A stretch of DNA of 54,817 bases from Burkholderia guangdongensis (GTDB lineage: Bacteria; Pseudomonadota; Gammaproteobacteria; Burkholderiales; Burkholderiaceae): NCBI RefSeq assembly GCF_013403875.1, contig NZ_JACBNX010000029.1:1-54817 (forward strand), given 5' to 3'. The position numbers were made by a program, and so were the translations under genes. The notes under the pieces are model-generated. The model was given only the letters and a program-made list of their open reading frames with translations, did not search any database and was not told where the DNA came from. Positions 17,636-26,244 of this stretch are shown here, piece by piece. How positions within the stretch are numbered: position 1 is the stretch's first letter; every line of letters starts with the position of its first letter.

Positions 17636-17924
17636 CATAATTGCGCGGTATGTCGAAAGGATGCTGGCGGCGGCGTCGCCGATACAACGTAGCTGACCGC
17701 TGCGACGGCTCTCGCATCACGACGATTTTTTCGCTGCGTGACAAGTCGTCTATCGGGCGGCGACTTTGTCACCCTTGGACGCTTTGCACTCAGCGCATCG
17801 GGTATCAGTTCTCGCGTCCACTCGAACCGGACTAGGCGGTAGCAGTTCGCAATCAAGCGGCTGCGCCGCCAACACTCGTCAACTCTTTCAACGCGCGCTC
17901 CGGAGACACGGGCCCCTTGTAGAT
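17636..17924. pseudogene. diverged repeat copy 2: remnants of ribE and DUF6933 gene ends
   Basis: On the plus strand the reading ending IIARYVERMLAAASPIQRS mirrors the ribE C-terminus. On the minus strand LYKGPVSPERALKELTSVGGAAA mirrors the DUF6933 C-terminus. Homology to copy 1 stops at CCCTTGTA (17917-17924), after which the sequence matches a block from upstream of the first DUF6933 gene (AGAAGATGTACGCC at 16741-16754 and 17925-17938). This suggests that the middle of a second DUF6933 gene was deleted. Confidence 0.65.
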
Positions 17925-17928
17925 AGAA

Positions 17929-17962
17929 GATGTACGCCTATTGTGCCAACATGACGTACATC
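17929..17962 (+). promoter_or_regulatory. inverted repeat upstream of decayed toxin-antitoxin pair
   Basis: GATGTACG (17929-17936) and CGTACATC (17955-17962) are perfect 8-bp inverted arms with an 18-base spacer. AAGGAG follows at 17964-17969, close to the antitoxin ATG at 17977. This is likely the old autoregulatory operator of the DUF1778 antitoxin. Confidence 0.5.
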
Positions 17963-17976
17963 TGAAGGAGTATTTC

Positions 17977-18080
17977 ATGAGCACATCTACCCGTTCCGCC
18001 CGCCTGGGCTCGATCGTCCGACCCAAGACAATGCGGGCTTGAAGGAGTTGTTCTCCCGAACGGCGCCTTGGGAGAACTGA
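17977..18080 (+). pseudogene. DUF1778 (TacA-like) antitoxin, internally deleted
   Basis: The N-terminal start MSTSTRSARLG (from 17977, with AAGGAG upstream) runs out of frame and stops at 18042. In another frame the typical antitoxin C-terminus LKELFSRTAPWEN is readable (18039-18077), with its stop overlapping the toxin ATG by one base. A normal DUF1778 antitoxin has about 90-95 residues, so roughly 55-60 residues including most of the DNA-binding domain are missing. It is a remnant, not a working antitoxin. Confidence 0.75.
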
Positions 18081-18600
18081 TGTCGCTGTCCGCACTGCAA
18101 GCACTAGGCGCCAGCCATGTATTGGAGGGCTTCGATTGCGGCAAGCCCGGACTGAATGACTGGCTCCTGCGCCATGCGCGGCAGGCGCAAGCTAGTGGCT
18201 CGGCCAAGACCTACGTCGTTACCGAAGATCGGCGCCTAGTTGGATACTACAGCCTAGCGGTAGGACAGATCGATACGCTGAGGCGCCCGATCGAGTCCGC
18301 AAAGGGATGAGCGCCTATCCAATACCTGTGGTGATCCTTGCTCGGCTGGCGGTGGCAATGCAGGACCATGGGCGTGGTATCGGAATCGGCATGCTGCAAG
18401 ATGCAATCCGGCGCACAGTGGCCATCGCCGAACAAGGCGGCGTTCGCGCGCTGCTGACGCACCCGATCGATGAGGATGCAGCTCGGTTTTATCTGCGTTT
18501 CGGATTTGAAGCTTCACCGGTGCGAGAGCAGCAATTGCTGCTGTTGCTCAAGGACGCTCGTCGACTACTCATGCCTGCTGCATCGGGCAAACAGAAGTAG
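18080..18600 (+). pseudogene. GNAT toxin (TacT-like), frameshifted
   Basis: The first part reads MSLSALQALGASHVLEGFDCG through YVVTEDRRLVGYYSLAVGQ, typical of GNAT toxins that acetylate aminoacyl-tRNA. The frame then fails near 18279. One base appears to be missing in ACGCTGAGGCG, after which another frame reads EAPDRVRKGM and PIPVVILARLAV, with an acetyl-CoA loop DHGRGIGIGML and the end ARFYLRFGFEASP. Together they would make a normal full-length toxin. With its antitoxin also broken, the module looks dead; loss of the toxin would have allowed loss of the antitoxin. Confidence 0.8.
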
Positions 18601-18624
18601 GGATCGTCTATCGATGTTTCGCTA

Positions 18625-19443
18625 CTACACGATCCGTACACCGCGCCGGTTGCTCCCCGGACGTTTCCAGAATGCGTCGTTCTCGAAGCGACTGACGAGC
18701 TCCGGCGGCAGAATCGTGTCGCGTGACGGCGGCGCCACGCGCGCCCTGACCTCGTGCAGTCCGGGCATGCCGGCGCGCAGATCGAATTCGTCGCCGCCGT
18801 CATACGCGACGTGCTCGAAATCATGCTGAAAGTACGGCTCGTCGATGAACCCGTAGATCGCCTCCATCACCTTGCCCGGCTCGCGCGTCAGCGTGTCGTA
18901 CTGCACCAGCATCAACCGGTCGGCATCATCGCCGTAAAACGCCTCCTTCAGCGCGTCGTATGCATAGCCGACCATGCCGTCCATGCTCACGAGCCCGTTC
19001 GCACGCGTATAGACCGTGCCGCCCGCCGTGTAGTTGAAGATCGACGACGGGCTGAACGCGTTCTTGCGCACCAATCGCTCGATGCTGTCGATGATCCAGT
19101 GGATCTCCCGCACGCACGCGATCACGCGACTCGCCGGCATCAGGCGCCGCAGCGCCGGCAGCCGCGTCGTCCACGTGCGGTTCGTATCGAAAATCACGTC
19201 GGCGCGGATCTCCGGGCCGTAGTAGTTTTCGAACACGCCGTTGAGCAGTCGCGCGCGCTGCGCGTCGCTGATGAACACGGACGTCTCGTTGCGCTGGCTC
19301 ATTTCGCTGAGCAGCGTCGAGAACAAGCCGCCCACCGGACTCATCATGCCCGCGTGGAAACGCGGGTTCTGCCGCAGCAGCGCCGCCAGCAGCGTCGAGC
19401 CCGAGCGCGGCAATCCGGAAATGAAGTGAAAGGTACGCGACAT
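18625..19443 (-). CDS. sulfotransferase-family protein
   Basis: PAPS-dependent sulfotransferase fold, 272 residues. The 5'-phosphosulfate loop is at residues 12-17 (ISGLPRSGSTLLAALL). A 3'-phosphate-binding segment follows (VIACVREIHWIIDSIERLVR), and the C-terminal part has MEAIYGFIDEPYFQHDF. The acceptor is unknown. I chose the ATG at 19443, with GGAG seven bases upstream, over a TTG at 19482. The gene lies directly after the large autotransporter on the same strand (53 bases), so co-transcription and modification of the autotransporter or a surface glycan is possible but unproven. The plus-strand toxin remnant is convergent with it. Confidence 0.85.
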   Translation of the reverse strand: MSRTFHFISGLPRSGSTLLAALLRQNPRFHAGMMSPVGGLFSTLLSEMSQRNETSVFISDAQRARLLNGVFENYYGPEIRADVIFDTNRTWTTRLPALRRLMPASRVIACVREIHWIIDSIERLVRKNAFSPSSIFNYTAGGTVYTRANGLVSMDGMVGYAYDALKEAFYGDDADRLMLVQYDTLTREPGKVMEAIYGFIDEPYFQHDFEHVAYDGGDEFDLRAGMPGLHEVRARVAPPSRDTILPPELVSRFENDAFWKRPGSNRRGVRIV

Positions 19444-19496
19444 GCACCGCTCCGTCAGCTGCCCGTTCGTCAGATTCGCCAAATGCGCCAGGTCCG

Positions 19497-22400
19497 TCAG
19501 AATCGATATGCCACGTTCAGGCTTGCTTGCTGAGCCGACGCGTGGGTCGTGTTGATCAGCGCATCATAGCTGAGCGAGCACGTCAGGTTCTTCCCCGGAT
19601 GCATCGCGACGCTCGCGCCCGCCGTCAGGTAGCCGCGCGGCAGGCTGGTGCCCGGCGCCGCGAACAGCGTGCCGTCCTGCGCGGCGACGCTCACCGCCCG
19701 GTTCGCGCTCAGCAGCTCGTGCGCATAGGCGACGCGCAACTCGACGTTCACCGGCGTCAGCGCATCGCCGAATGCTTTGTCGAGCGTCACGCCCGCGTAC
19801 GGCTGAAGACTGCGGACGTTGTCCGTGCGCACACTCAGGTCCTGCCCGCCCGCGCCGCTCTCGCCGAAACCGTTCGCATGGAAGTACGCGAAACGCAGCC
19901 CGAGCGTCGGCGTCACCGTCACGCTGCCGAGTTCGAGCGGCACGCTCGCCTGGCCGCCCAGGTTGAATTCCTGCCCGATGTGGTCGCCTTCGGCCGTGCC
20001 GACCGCGCCGAACGGCCGCTTCTGCGACAGAAAGTCGAGGCCCGCGCCGAGCGTCGCGGCGAGGTCCACCTGACCGACGCGGCGCGCGCCGTACAGCGCG
20101 GCCCGCAACGTATCGGTTGTGCCGGAATCGCCGGTGAGCTGCTCGTCGACGTCGGCGTGATCGTAGCCGGCCGCGAAGCCGAGCGTATAGTCGCCGCGCT
20201 GCTGGTCGATACCCGCGAGGAACCCGTAGCGGGCCGCCTGAAAACCCGGCGCACCGTTCGTGCCGCCAATCTTCGTCTGCCCGCCGGTGGCCGTGATCCA
20301 TGCAGACGGTGCGCCGCCGCCGGGCTGCTGCGCGTGCGCGAGCAACGCGGCTTCCTGCGCCTGCGCACCAAGCACGGCAGTGGTGCCCATCGCCGTATAG
20401 ATGCTGATGTCCCGCGGCGCGACCACGACCGGCTGGAGCGGCGTCGGCGCGGCCAGTTCAAGTGCCACGGTGTCCGGTCCATAGATGACCGACTGCGTGA
20501 GCGGGCCCAGATACCCGGTACCGGCGCTCGTGACGCGATCGAACTTCCCGCTCACGCTACCGGCGGAGACGAGCGTGTATTGCCGCGCGGTGTAGGTGCC
20601 CGGGTCATAGGAGATCGCCAGCGTGCCGGCCAACGCGGAACCGCCGCCGACCTTCAGCTCGGAAGCGGCATTCGGACTCACTTCGACGGCGAGCGTGCCG
20701 CCACTCGCCTGCGCGTAGTTGCCGGCCACCGTCAGCGTGCCGATCGAGCCGCCGGGCGCCAGCGTGCCCGCGTTGCTGACATTGCCGCCGACTGTGCCGT
20801 GGCCGCGCAACGTGCCGCCGGCATCGACGACGACGTTGCCGCCGAGGACGGCCGACGGCGTATCGATGTCGCCGACTTCGAGCAGGCCACCAGCCACTTC
20901 AGTGGTGCCGGCGAACGACGAACTGTTGCCGTTCAGGATCAGCGCGCCGCTGTTGGGGCCGAGCGTCAATGTGCCCGTGCCGGTGAACGCACCGGCGAAC
21001 GTGCCGCCGGCGTTGGTGAGCGTGAGTTGCCGGCTGCCGAGCGCGACTGTGCCGGCGCCCGCGAGATTCGTGATCGACGCGCCGATAGTCGTGTTCGAAA
21101 TGTCGAACGTGCCGTTGTCGGTCACGCCACTCGAAGCGGCAATGCCGCCGGAGCCGGACAGCGCGAGTGTCGCGCCGCCGCCGATCGCCGTCGCACCGGT
21201 GTAGGTGTTCGCGCCGCTCAGCGTCTGCGCTCCGCCGCTCACTGCGACGCCGCCTCGACCGGCGATCGTGCCGCCAAAAGCGCCGTTCGCATGGGACAAC
21301 GTGAGCGTATTCGCGCCGAGCGTGACATTCGTACCGGTAACGCCGCTCAACGTGCCGAGCGTCTGATTGCCGGCTGCGCTGATGTCGAAGCCACTTCCGG
21401 ACGCCGCGAGCGTCATCGCGCCGGTTGATGCGAGGCTGCCGCCCGCACCGATCGCCAATGTACCGCCGCGGATCGTCGTACCGCCGGTGTAGGTGCTGGC
21501 GCCCGTCAGCGTTACGGTGCCGGGGCCGGTAATGGCCACCGTGCCGCTGCCCGAAATCGTACCGGCGTAGGTCCCATTGCCGCTCTGATTGAATACGAGC
21601 GCGGCGTTATCCGCGATGTTGCCTTGCAGGCTAGTCGTATCGCCTTGTAGCGTGCCCGCACTGATCGTCGTGCCGCCGTTGTAGGTGTTCGCGCCGGTCA
21701 ACGTCACCGTGCCGGGGCCGGAAATCGCCACCGTGCCGCTGCCCGAAATCGCGCCGGCGTAGGTCCCATTGCCGCTCTGGTTGAATACAAGCGCAGCGTT
21801 GTCCGCGATGTTGCCTTGCAGGCTCGTCGTATCACCTTGCAGCGTGCCCGCGCTGATCGTCGTGCCACCGTTATAGGTGTTCACGCCGGTCAACGTCACC
21901 GTGCCAGGGCCGGTGATCGCCACCGTGCCGCTGCCCGAAATCACACCCGCATAGGTCCCATTGCTGCTCTGATTGAAGACGAGCGCAGCGTTGTCCGCGA
22001 TGTTGCCTTGCAGGCTAGTCGTATCGCCTTGCAGCGTGCCCGCACTGATCGTCGTGCCGCCGTTGTAGGTGTTCGCGCCGGTCAGCGTCACAGTGCCGGG
22101 GCCGGTAATGGCCACCGTGCCGCTGCCCGAAATCACACCCGCGTAGGTCCCATTGCCGCTCTGGTTAAACACCAGCGCAGCATTGTCCGTGATGTTGCCT
22201 TGCAGGCTCGTCGTATCGCCTTGCAGCGTGCCCGCGCTGATCATCGTGCCGCCGTTGTAGGTGTTCGGGCCGGTCAGCGTCACCGTACCGGGGCCGGAAA
22301 TCGCCACCGTGCCGCTGCCCGAAATCGCCCCCGCGTAGGTTCCATTGCCGCTCTGATTGAATATGAGCGCGGCGTTGTCGACGATATTGCCTTGCAGGCT

Positions 22401-24794
22401 CGTCGTATCACCTTGCAGCGTGCCCGCACTGATCGTCGTGCCACCGTTGTAAGTGTTCGCGCCGGTCAGTGTCACCGTGCCAGGGCCGGAAATCGCCACC
22501 GTGCCGCTGCCCGAAATCACACCCGCGTAGGTCCCATTGCCGCTCTGGTTAAACACAAGCGCAGCGTTGTCGATGATGTTGCCTTGCAGGCTCGTCGTAT
22601 CGCCTTGCAGCGTGCCCGCGTTGATCGTCGTGCCGCCGTTGTAGGTATTCGCGCCAGTCAACGTCACCGTGCCAGGGCCGGTAATCGCCACCGTGCCGGT
22701 GCCCGAGATCACACCCGCATAGGTCCCATTGCTGCTCTGATTGAATACGAGCGCAGCGTCGTCCGTGATATTGCCTTGCAGGCTCGTCGTATTGCCTTGC
22801 AGCGTGCCCGCGCTGATCGTCGTGCCACCGTTATAGGTGTTCACGCCGGTCAACGTCACCGTGCCGGGGCCGGTAATCGCCACCGTGCCGGTGCCCGAAA
22901 TCACACCCGCGTAGGTCCCATTGCTGCTCTGATTGAATACGAGCGCGGCGTTGTCGATGATGTTGCCTTGCAGGCTCGTCGTATTGCCTTGCAGCGTGCC
23001 CGCGCTGATCGTCGTGCCACCGTTGTAGGTGTTCGCGCCGGTCAACGTCACCGTGCCGGGGCCGGTGATCGCCACCGTGCCGCTGCCCGAAATTGCGCCA
23101 GCGTAGGTGCCGTTGACGTTCTGATTGAAGACGAGCGCAGCGTTGTCGATGATGTTGCCTTGCAGACTCGTCGTATCGCCCTGCAGCATGCCCGCGTTGA
23201 CCGTCGTGCCGCCGCTATAAGTATTCGCGCCCGTCAATGTGAGCGTGCCGGCCCCATCCTTGACCACGGCCCCCGCGCCGCCGATCACACCGGCGTAGAC
23301 GCCCGGCGTCGTCTGATCGAAGTCCACCGACGGCGTTCCCCCGCCATTGCTCGCGAACGTCAGATTGCCGGCGAATGATTCGCTGTTACCGCTCAGTTGC
23401 CCTTGCTGAATCGTCCAGTCGATGCCCGCGTTACCAGCACCGGTCAACATCCACGTGCTGCTCCCGGTCTTCGTGTTGTTTGCGAACCCCACGATCAGAT
23501 CCGCGGCGATCGAGCCGTTGCTGGTGCCGCCCAGCGTCAGCGTGTCGCCGCCGTTGACGGAGCCGCTCGCGCTCACGATATTGCCGACGAAGCTGGCGCC
23601 CGAGGTAATCACCAATTGATTGCTTCCGCCGGAGAACAGCACCGAATCGGCCTGACCATTCCCGCTGCCACCGGCAATGGAGCCGCTGGTCACGACCGTT
23701 TCTCCACCCCAGCCGCGCACCCCGACGCCCGGCGTGCCGCTCTGCGCACCGCCCGCCGAACTCACAGCGGCGCTACCGCCGGTAATCGACCCCGCGTTAT
23801 CGAGCGTCGCGGATAGGCCGACCAGGTTGACGCCTGCTCCGCCGCTGCCATAGCCGCCGACCTCGTTCAAGCCGTCCTGAAACGTACCCGGCGCACCGCC
23901 GGCGCCGCCCGTAACGGCGCCTCCCGCGACGGTGACGCTCGCGCCGGCCCCCAGCACCAGCACGCCATCGCCGCCGCCGCCGCCGCCGCCCGCATATCCG
24001 CCGTTGCCGCCAGCGCCGCCGCTTCCCCCCTGGATCCGGCCACTATTGATCAGTGATACGCCGCCGGTGCCCGACCCGATGATCACACCGGCCCCGCCCC
24101 CGCCGCCGCCGCCGGGGTCGCCGTTGGTTGCGTTGCCGTTCGCCGCACTGGCCACCGCATCGCCGCCCGCGCCGCCCACACCACCCGCGATCGTCGTGGA
24201 ACTCGATACGATCGGCGCTGAATTGCCGTCGTTGATGAAAACGCCCGCGCCACCGCCGCCCCCTGCGCCGCCGACGATGCTCGGCGCGGGCGCGGGCGCG
24301 GGCGTGCCGCTGCCGCCCGCGCCCCCCGTGACGGACGTATTGACGCCCACCGATCCGGTCGCGCCGACTAAACCGCCGCTACCGCCGGCCGATGTCGAAT
24401 TGATCGAGTTGACGTTGAATACGGCGGTCGCACCGGCGCCGCCATTGCCGCTACTCGCGGCACTCCCGGTCATTTCAGATGTGTTGGGATTCCATACGGT
24501 CGCATCCCCGCCCGTGCCGTTACCCGAGCCGCCGTCGGGAGACCGGGTGGGACGCATGCCCACGCCACCCGGCGCGCCGCATCCGGACGAATCGGACACC
24601 GTACAGACCTGACTCCACGCCGGCGCGCTCGCGCATGCGAGCGCCAGCATCGTCGCCGCCCATGCAACAGGGCGTCGGCGCGGCGCTGAAGCTGTAGACG
24701 TCGATGAAGACGAGCCCGGCGCACGCGCAAGCTCGGACGTGACCTGCACGATCCCGAGCGAGCGATTCCATACGAGTCGATAGCGGCGATTCAT
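19497..24794 (-). CDS. large repeat-rich type V autotransporter adhesin
   Basis: Type Va secreted surface protein of 1765 residues. The start MNRRYRLVWNRSLGIVQV is an ESPR-type extended signal, followed by a hydrophobic core ending in APAWSQ. Residues about 90-330 are glycine-rich. Residues about 500-1110 are autotransporter-associated beta-strand repeats, nine units of 64 residues (for example GTLQGDTTSLQGNIADNAAL). More divergent repeats follow to about 1400. The last 270 residues form the outer-membrane barrel, ending SLNVAYRF with a terminal aromatic residue. GAAGGAG stands upstream of the ATG. A beta-helical passenger involved in adhesion or aggregation is the likely role. It precedes a sulfotransferase gene. 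Confidence 0.93.
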   Translation of the reverse strand: MNRRYRLVWNRSLGIVQVTSELARAPGSSSSTSTASAPRRRPVAWAATMLALACASAPAWSQVCTVSDSSGCGAPGGVGMRPTRSPDGGSGNGTGGDATVWNPNTSEMTGSAASSGNGGAGATAVFNVNSINSTSAGGSGGLVGATGSVGVNTSVTGGAGGSGTPAPAPAPSIVGGAGGGGGAGVFINDGNSAPIVSSSTTIAGGVGGAGGDAVASAANGNATNGDPGGGGGGGAGVIIGSGTGGVSLINSGRIQGGSGGAGGNGGYAGGGGGGGDGVLVLGAGASVTVAGGAVTGGAGGAPGTFQDGLNEVGGYGSGGAGVNLVGLSATLDNAGSITGGSAAVSSAGGAQSGTPGVGVRGWGGETVVTSGSIAGGSGNGQADSVLFSGGSNQLVITSGASFVGNIVSASGSVNGGDTLTLGGTSNGSIAADLIVGFANNTKTGSSTWMLTGAGNAGIDWTIQQGQLSGNSESFAGNLTFASNGGGTPSVDFDQTTPGVYAGVIGGAGAVVKDGAGTLTLTGANTYSGGTTVNAGMLQGDTTSLQGNIIDNAALVFNQNVNGTYAGAISGSGTVAITGPGTVTLTGANTYNGGTTISAGTLQGNTTSLQGNIIDNAALVFNQSSNGTYAGVISGTGTVAITGPGTVTLTGVNTYNGGTTISAGTLQGNTTSLQGNITDDAALVFNQSSNGTYAGVISGTGTVAITGPGTVTLTGANTYNGGTTINAGTLQGDTTSLQGNIIDNAALVFNQSGNGTYAGVISGSGTVAISGPGTVTLTGANTYNGGTTISAGTLQGDTTSLQGNIVDNAALIFNQSGNGTYAGAISGSGTVAISGPGTVTLTGPNTYNGGTMISAGTLQGDTTSLQGNITDNAALVFNQSGNGTYAGVISGSGTVAITGPGTVTLTGANTYNGGTTISAGTLQGDTTSLQGNIADNAALVFNQSSNGTYAGVISGSGTVAITGPGTVTLTGVNTYNGGTTISAGTLQGDTTSLQGNIADNAALVFNQSGNGTYAGAISGSGTVAISGPGTVTLTGANTYNGGTTISAGTLQGDTTSLQGNIADNAALVFNQSGNGTYAGTISGSGTVAITGPGTVTLTGASTYTGGTTIRGGTLAIGAGGSLASTGAMTLAASGSGFDISAAGNQTLGTLSGVTGTNVTLGANTLTLSHANGAFGGTIAGRGGVAVSGGAQTLSGANTYTGATAIGGGATLALSGSGGIAASSGVTDNGTFDISNTTIGASITNLAGAGTVALGSRQLTLTNAGGTFAGAFTGTGTLTLGPNSGALILNGNSSSFAGTTEVAGGLLEVGDIDTPSAVLGGNVVVDAGGTLRGHGTVGGNVSNAGTLAPGGSIGTLTVAGNYAQASGGTLAVEVSPNAASELKVGGGSALAGTLAISYDPGTYTARQYTLVSAGSVSGKFDRVTSAGTGYLGPLTQSVIYGPDTVALELAAPTPLQPVVVAPRDISIYTAMGTTAVLGAQAQEAALLAHAQQPGGGAPSAWITATGGQTKIGGTNGAPGFQAARYGFLAGIDQQRGDYTLGFAAGYDHADVDEQLTGDSGTTDTLRAALYGARRVGQVDLAATLGAGLDFLSQKRPFGAVGTAEGDHIGQEFNLGGQASVPLELGSVTVTPTLGLRFAYFHANGFGESGAGGQDLSVRTDNVRSLQPYAGVTLDKAFGDALTPVNVELRVAYAHELLSANRAVSVAAQDGTLFAAPGTSLPRGYLTAGASVAMHPGKNLTCSLSYDALINTTHASAQQASLNVAYRF
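21465..23192 (-). repeat. nine tandem 192-bp repeats in the autotransporter passenger
   Basis: Nine in-frame units of 192 bases (64 residues, about 535-1110 of the protein). Units are nearly identical in DNA, differing at scattered positions (for example NTTS/DTTS, IID/ITD/IVD/IAD, SSN/SGN, ISGSG/ISGTG). Some variants recur in neighbouring units, a pattern of recent duplication and gene conversion. Copy number is likely variable, and short-read assemblies may collapse it. Confidence 0.95.
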
Positions 24795-25126
24795 TCGGTC
24801 TTCTCCTTCTTTTTATCCGACTGCATATCGTGGACTTCGCGTCGGGATTGCCCCGCCACGTATTCCCTCGCAATTGGCCGATTGATCTAGTGGCCCCCGC
24901 CCATGCTCCCGTGCAGATTGGCCGGCCGGCGGCAGGATCCGAGTATAAGCGCTCGTCCGTCAGAAATCCGTGCGTCGAAATAGCGACATCGTCCGGGCAC
25001 TCCGTCGGCACCGCGCCACATTCGCGGGTCTTCGAATTGCGCAGTATGTGGAGCGGATGCTCAGCGCGTGTCAGGACGGTAATACTCCGGCGCGCGGAAG
25101 ACGATGACCGAATCGGGATTGCCGTA
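24795..25126. other. gene-poor stretch upstream of the autotransporter
   Basis: No intact gene is supported here. It must hold the autotransporter promoter (minus strand). At 25034-25060 a 27-base block, starting AATTGCGCAGTATGT, resembles the ribE 3' end copies (about 23 of 27 positions match the copy near 17640) and reads AQYVERML in one frame. Short reading frames on both strands look random. Confidence 0.4.
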
Positions 25127-25378
25127 CGGTTCGATACGGTCGCGGCCGTCGGCGAGCGTGGTCAGCGCGGCAGTCACGGCACGATGTTCCACAAGGCGAT
25201 CCGCGATGGGCTCATCGATCCCGCACGTTCGGTGCAAATCGGCAACGATGCGCCGCACCCGCAAGCCGCACTCGAGTGGATCAACACTATCGAACGTCCC
25301 GAGGTGCATGCGGCCATCACCAACGAGGTGTTCTACCCCAATGCCGATGCGGCCGCGCGCAAGTTCATGCGCCCCGAG
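25127..25378 (+). pseudogene. fused relic: agmatinase fragment joined to PotF-type fragment
   Basis: In one plus-strand frame, RFDT followed by SHGTMFHKAIRDGLIDPARS and VQIG resembles the metal-site region of agmatinase/ureohydrolases. It continues directly into NDAPHPQAALEWINTIERPE and VHAAITNEVFYPNADAAARK, the C-terminal part of spermidine/putrescine-binding proteins (PotF/PotD). Neither part is complete and there is no sensible start. It looks like a deletion that joined two genes of a former polyamine or guanidino-compound locus. It ends at the rutE stop codon. Confidence 0.65.
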
Positions 25379-25380
25379 AG

Positions 25381-26013
25381 TCAGAGCAGTTTGCAGGCCT
25401 CGTCAAAATCCAGGCGCGGGCTGCGCGGGAACAGCGCTGCCGGATCACCATAGCCCAGATTGCAGAGGAAATTCGACTTGATGTGGCTGTCGGGAAAGTA
25501 CTCCTGCTGGAAGGCACCCTCCGGCGCGCTCGCAGGGAAAAATTCATGGTCGACTTTTGCGTTGTCGAACCCGGACATCGGCCCGCAATCGAGACCGAGC
25601 GAGCGGGCAGCCAGGATGAAATAAGCCCCTTGTAGCGAGCTATTGCGCCGTGCCGTGACTTCGGCCAGCTCCGGTGTGTCGGCGAACCAGGCTCGCGCAT
25701 CTGCGTGCGGGAAGAGTTTGGGCAGCTTGTCGTAGAACTTGCCGTCATAAGCGATGACGGCAGTGACCGGTGCGCTCATCGTCTTGTCGATATTGCCTGG
25801 CGCCAGTGCCGGCAGAAGTCGTTGCTTCGCTTCCTGAGTGCGCAGGAACAGGATACGTGCGGGGCTGCAGTTTGCGCTCGTTGGACACCACTTCATCAGA
25901 TCGTAGAGTGCGCGCAACGTGTCATCACTGACCGGCTGGGGCAGCCAGCCGTTGTGGGTACGAGCCTGACGGAACAGCAGATCCATCCCTTCGTCATTCA
26001 ATCGCTTGTCCAT
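25381..26013 (-). CDS. rutE: malonic semialdehyde reductase (RutE/HadB nitroreductase family)
   Basis: FMN-dependent nitroreductase-fold protein of 210 residues. It closely follows the RutE subgroup: MDLLFRQARTHNGWLPQPV, KWCPTSANCSPARILFL, RRNSSLQGAYFILAARSLGL and DCGPMSGFDNAKVD. RutE reduces malonic semialdehyde to 3-hydroxypropionate in pyrimidine breakdown, but no other rut genes are nearby, so it may act on other aldehydes or quinones. The start at 26013 fits the family N-terminus. It may be followed by weak read-through into the relic region; no terminator is obvious beyond its stop. Confidence 0.85.
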   Translation of the reverse strand: MDKRLNDEGMDLLFRQARTHNGWLPQPVSDDTLRALYDLMKWCPTSANCSPARILFLRTQEAKQRLLPALAPGNIDKTMSAPVTAVIAYDGKFYDKLPKLFPHADARAWFADTPELAEVTARRNSSLQGAYFILAARSLGLDCGPMSGFDNAKVDHEFFPASAPEGAFQQEYFPDSHIKSNFLCNLGYGDPAALFPRSPRLDFDEACKLL

Positions 26014-26070
26014 ATTTGCCTCTCAACGAAAACGGACGTTGCAAGTTGTCTTCCAGCATCAACAACCACG

Positions 26071-26103
26071 AACGCCTGGAGGGCGGTATGCCGTCCAGGC
26101 GTT
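26071..26103. terminator. hairpin between rutE and rdgC (possible terminator)
   Basis: Arms AACGCCTGGA (26071-26080) and TCCAGGCGTT (26094-26103) form a perfect 10-bp stem with a 13-base loop. No clear U-tract follows on either strand. It lies beyond the rdgC stop and before the rutE start (both minus), so it probably ends rdgC transcription. A 13-bp direct repeat, CCGGCAGCGTTCA, flanks nearby at 26171-26183 and 26235-26247. Confidence 0.5.
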
Positions 26104-26244
26104 TCGTGAACATCGCGCAGCTGGTCATCGATGATCCGAGCACAGCCCCGTTTGGATGTTATAGACGTACCCGGCAGCGTTCATGGACAAATTTTCGCGG
26201 GCGAGTACCGGCGACGCTCCGCGAACCAGCCCAACCGGCAGCGT

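Noticed and set aside
21465..23192. CRISPR-like array
   Set aside because: The repeats are 192 bp, contiguous, in frame and without unique spacers.
21816..23378. Repetitive plus-strand open frame opposite the autotransporter repeats
   Set aside because: It only mirrors the 192-bp repeats; Arg/Ala-rich translation and no ribosome site.
25061..25309. Minus-strand gene of 82 codons
   Set aside because: It lies opposite the agmatinase/PotF relic and I recognise no family in it.
24830..25453. Intact plus-strand gene of about 207 codons upstream of rutE
   Set aside because: Only the middle and end resemble proteins (agmatinase and PotF pieces) and it runs over the rutE stop; treated as a relic.
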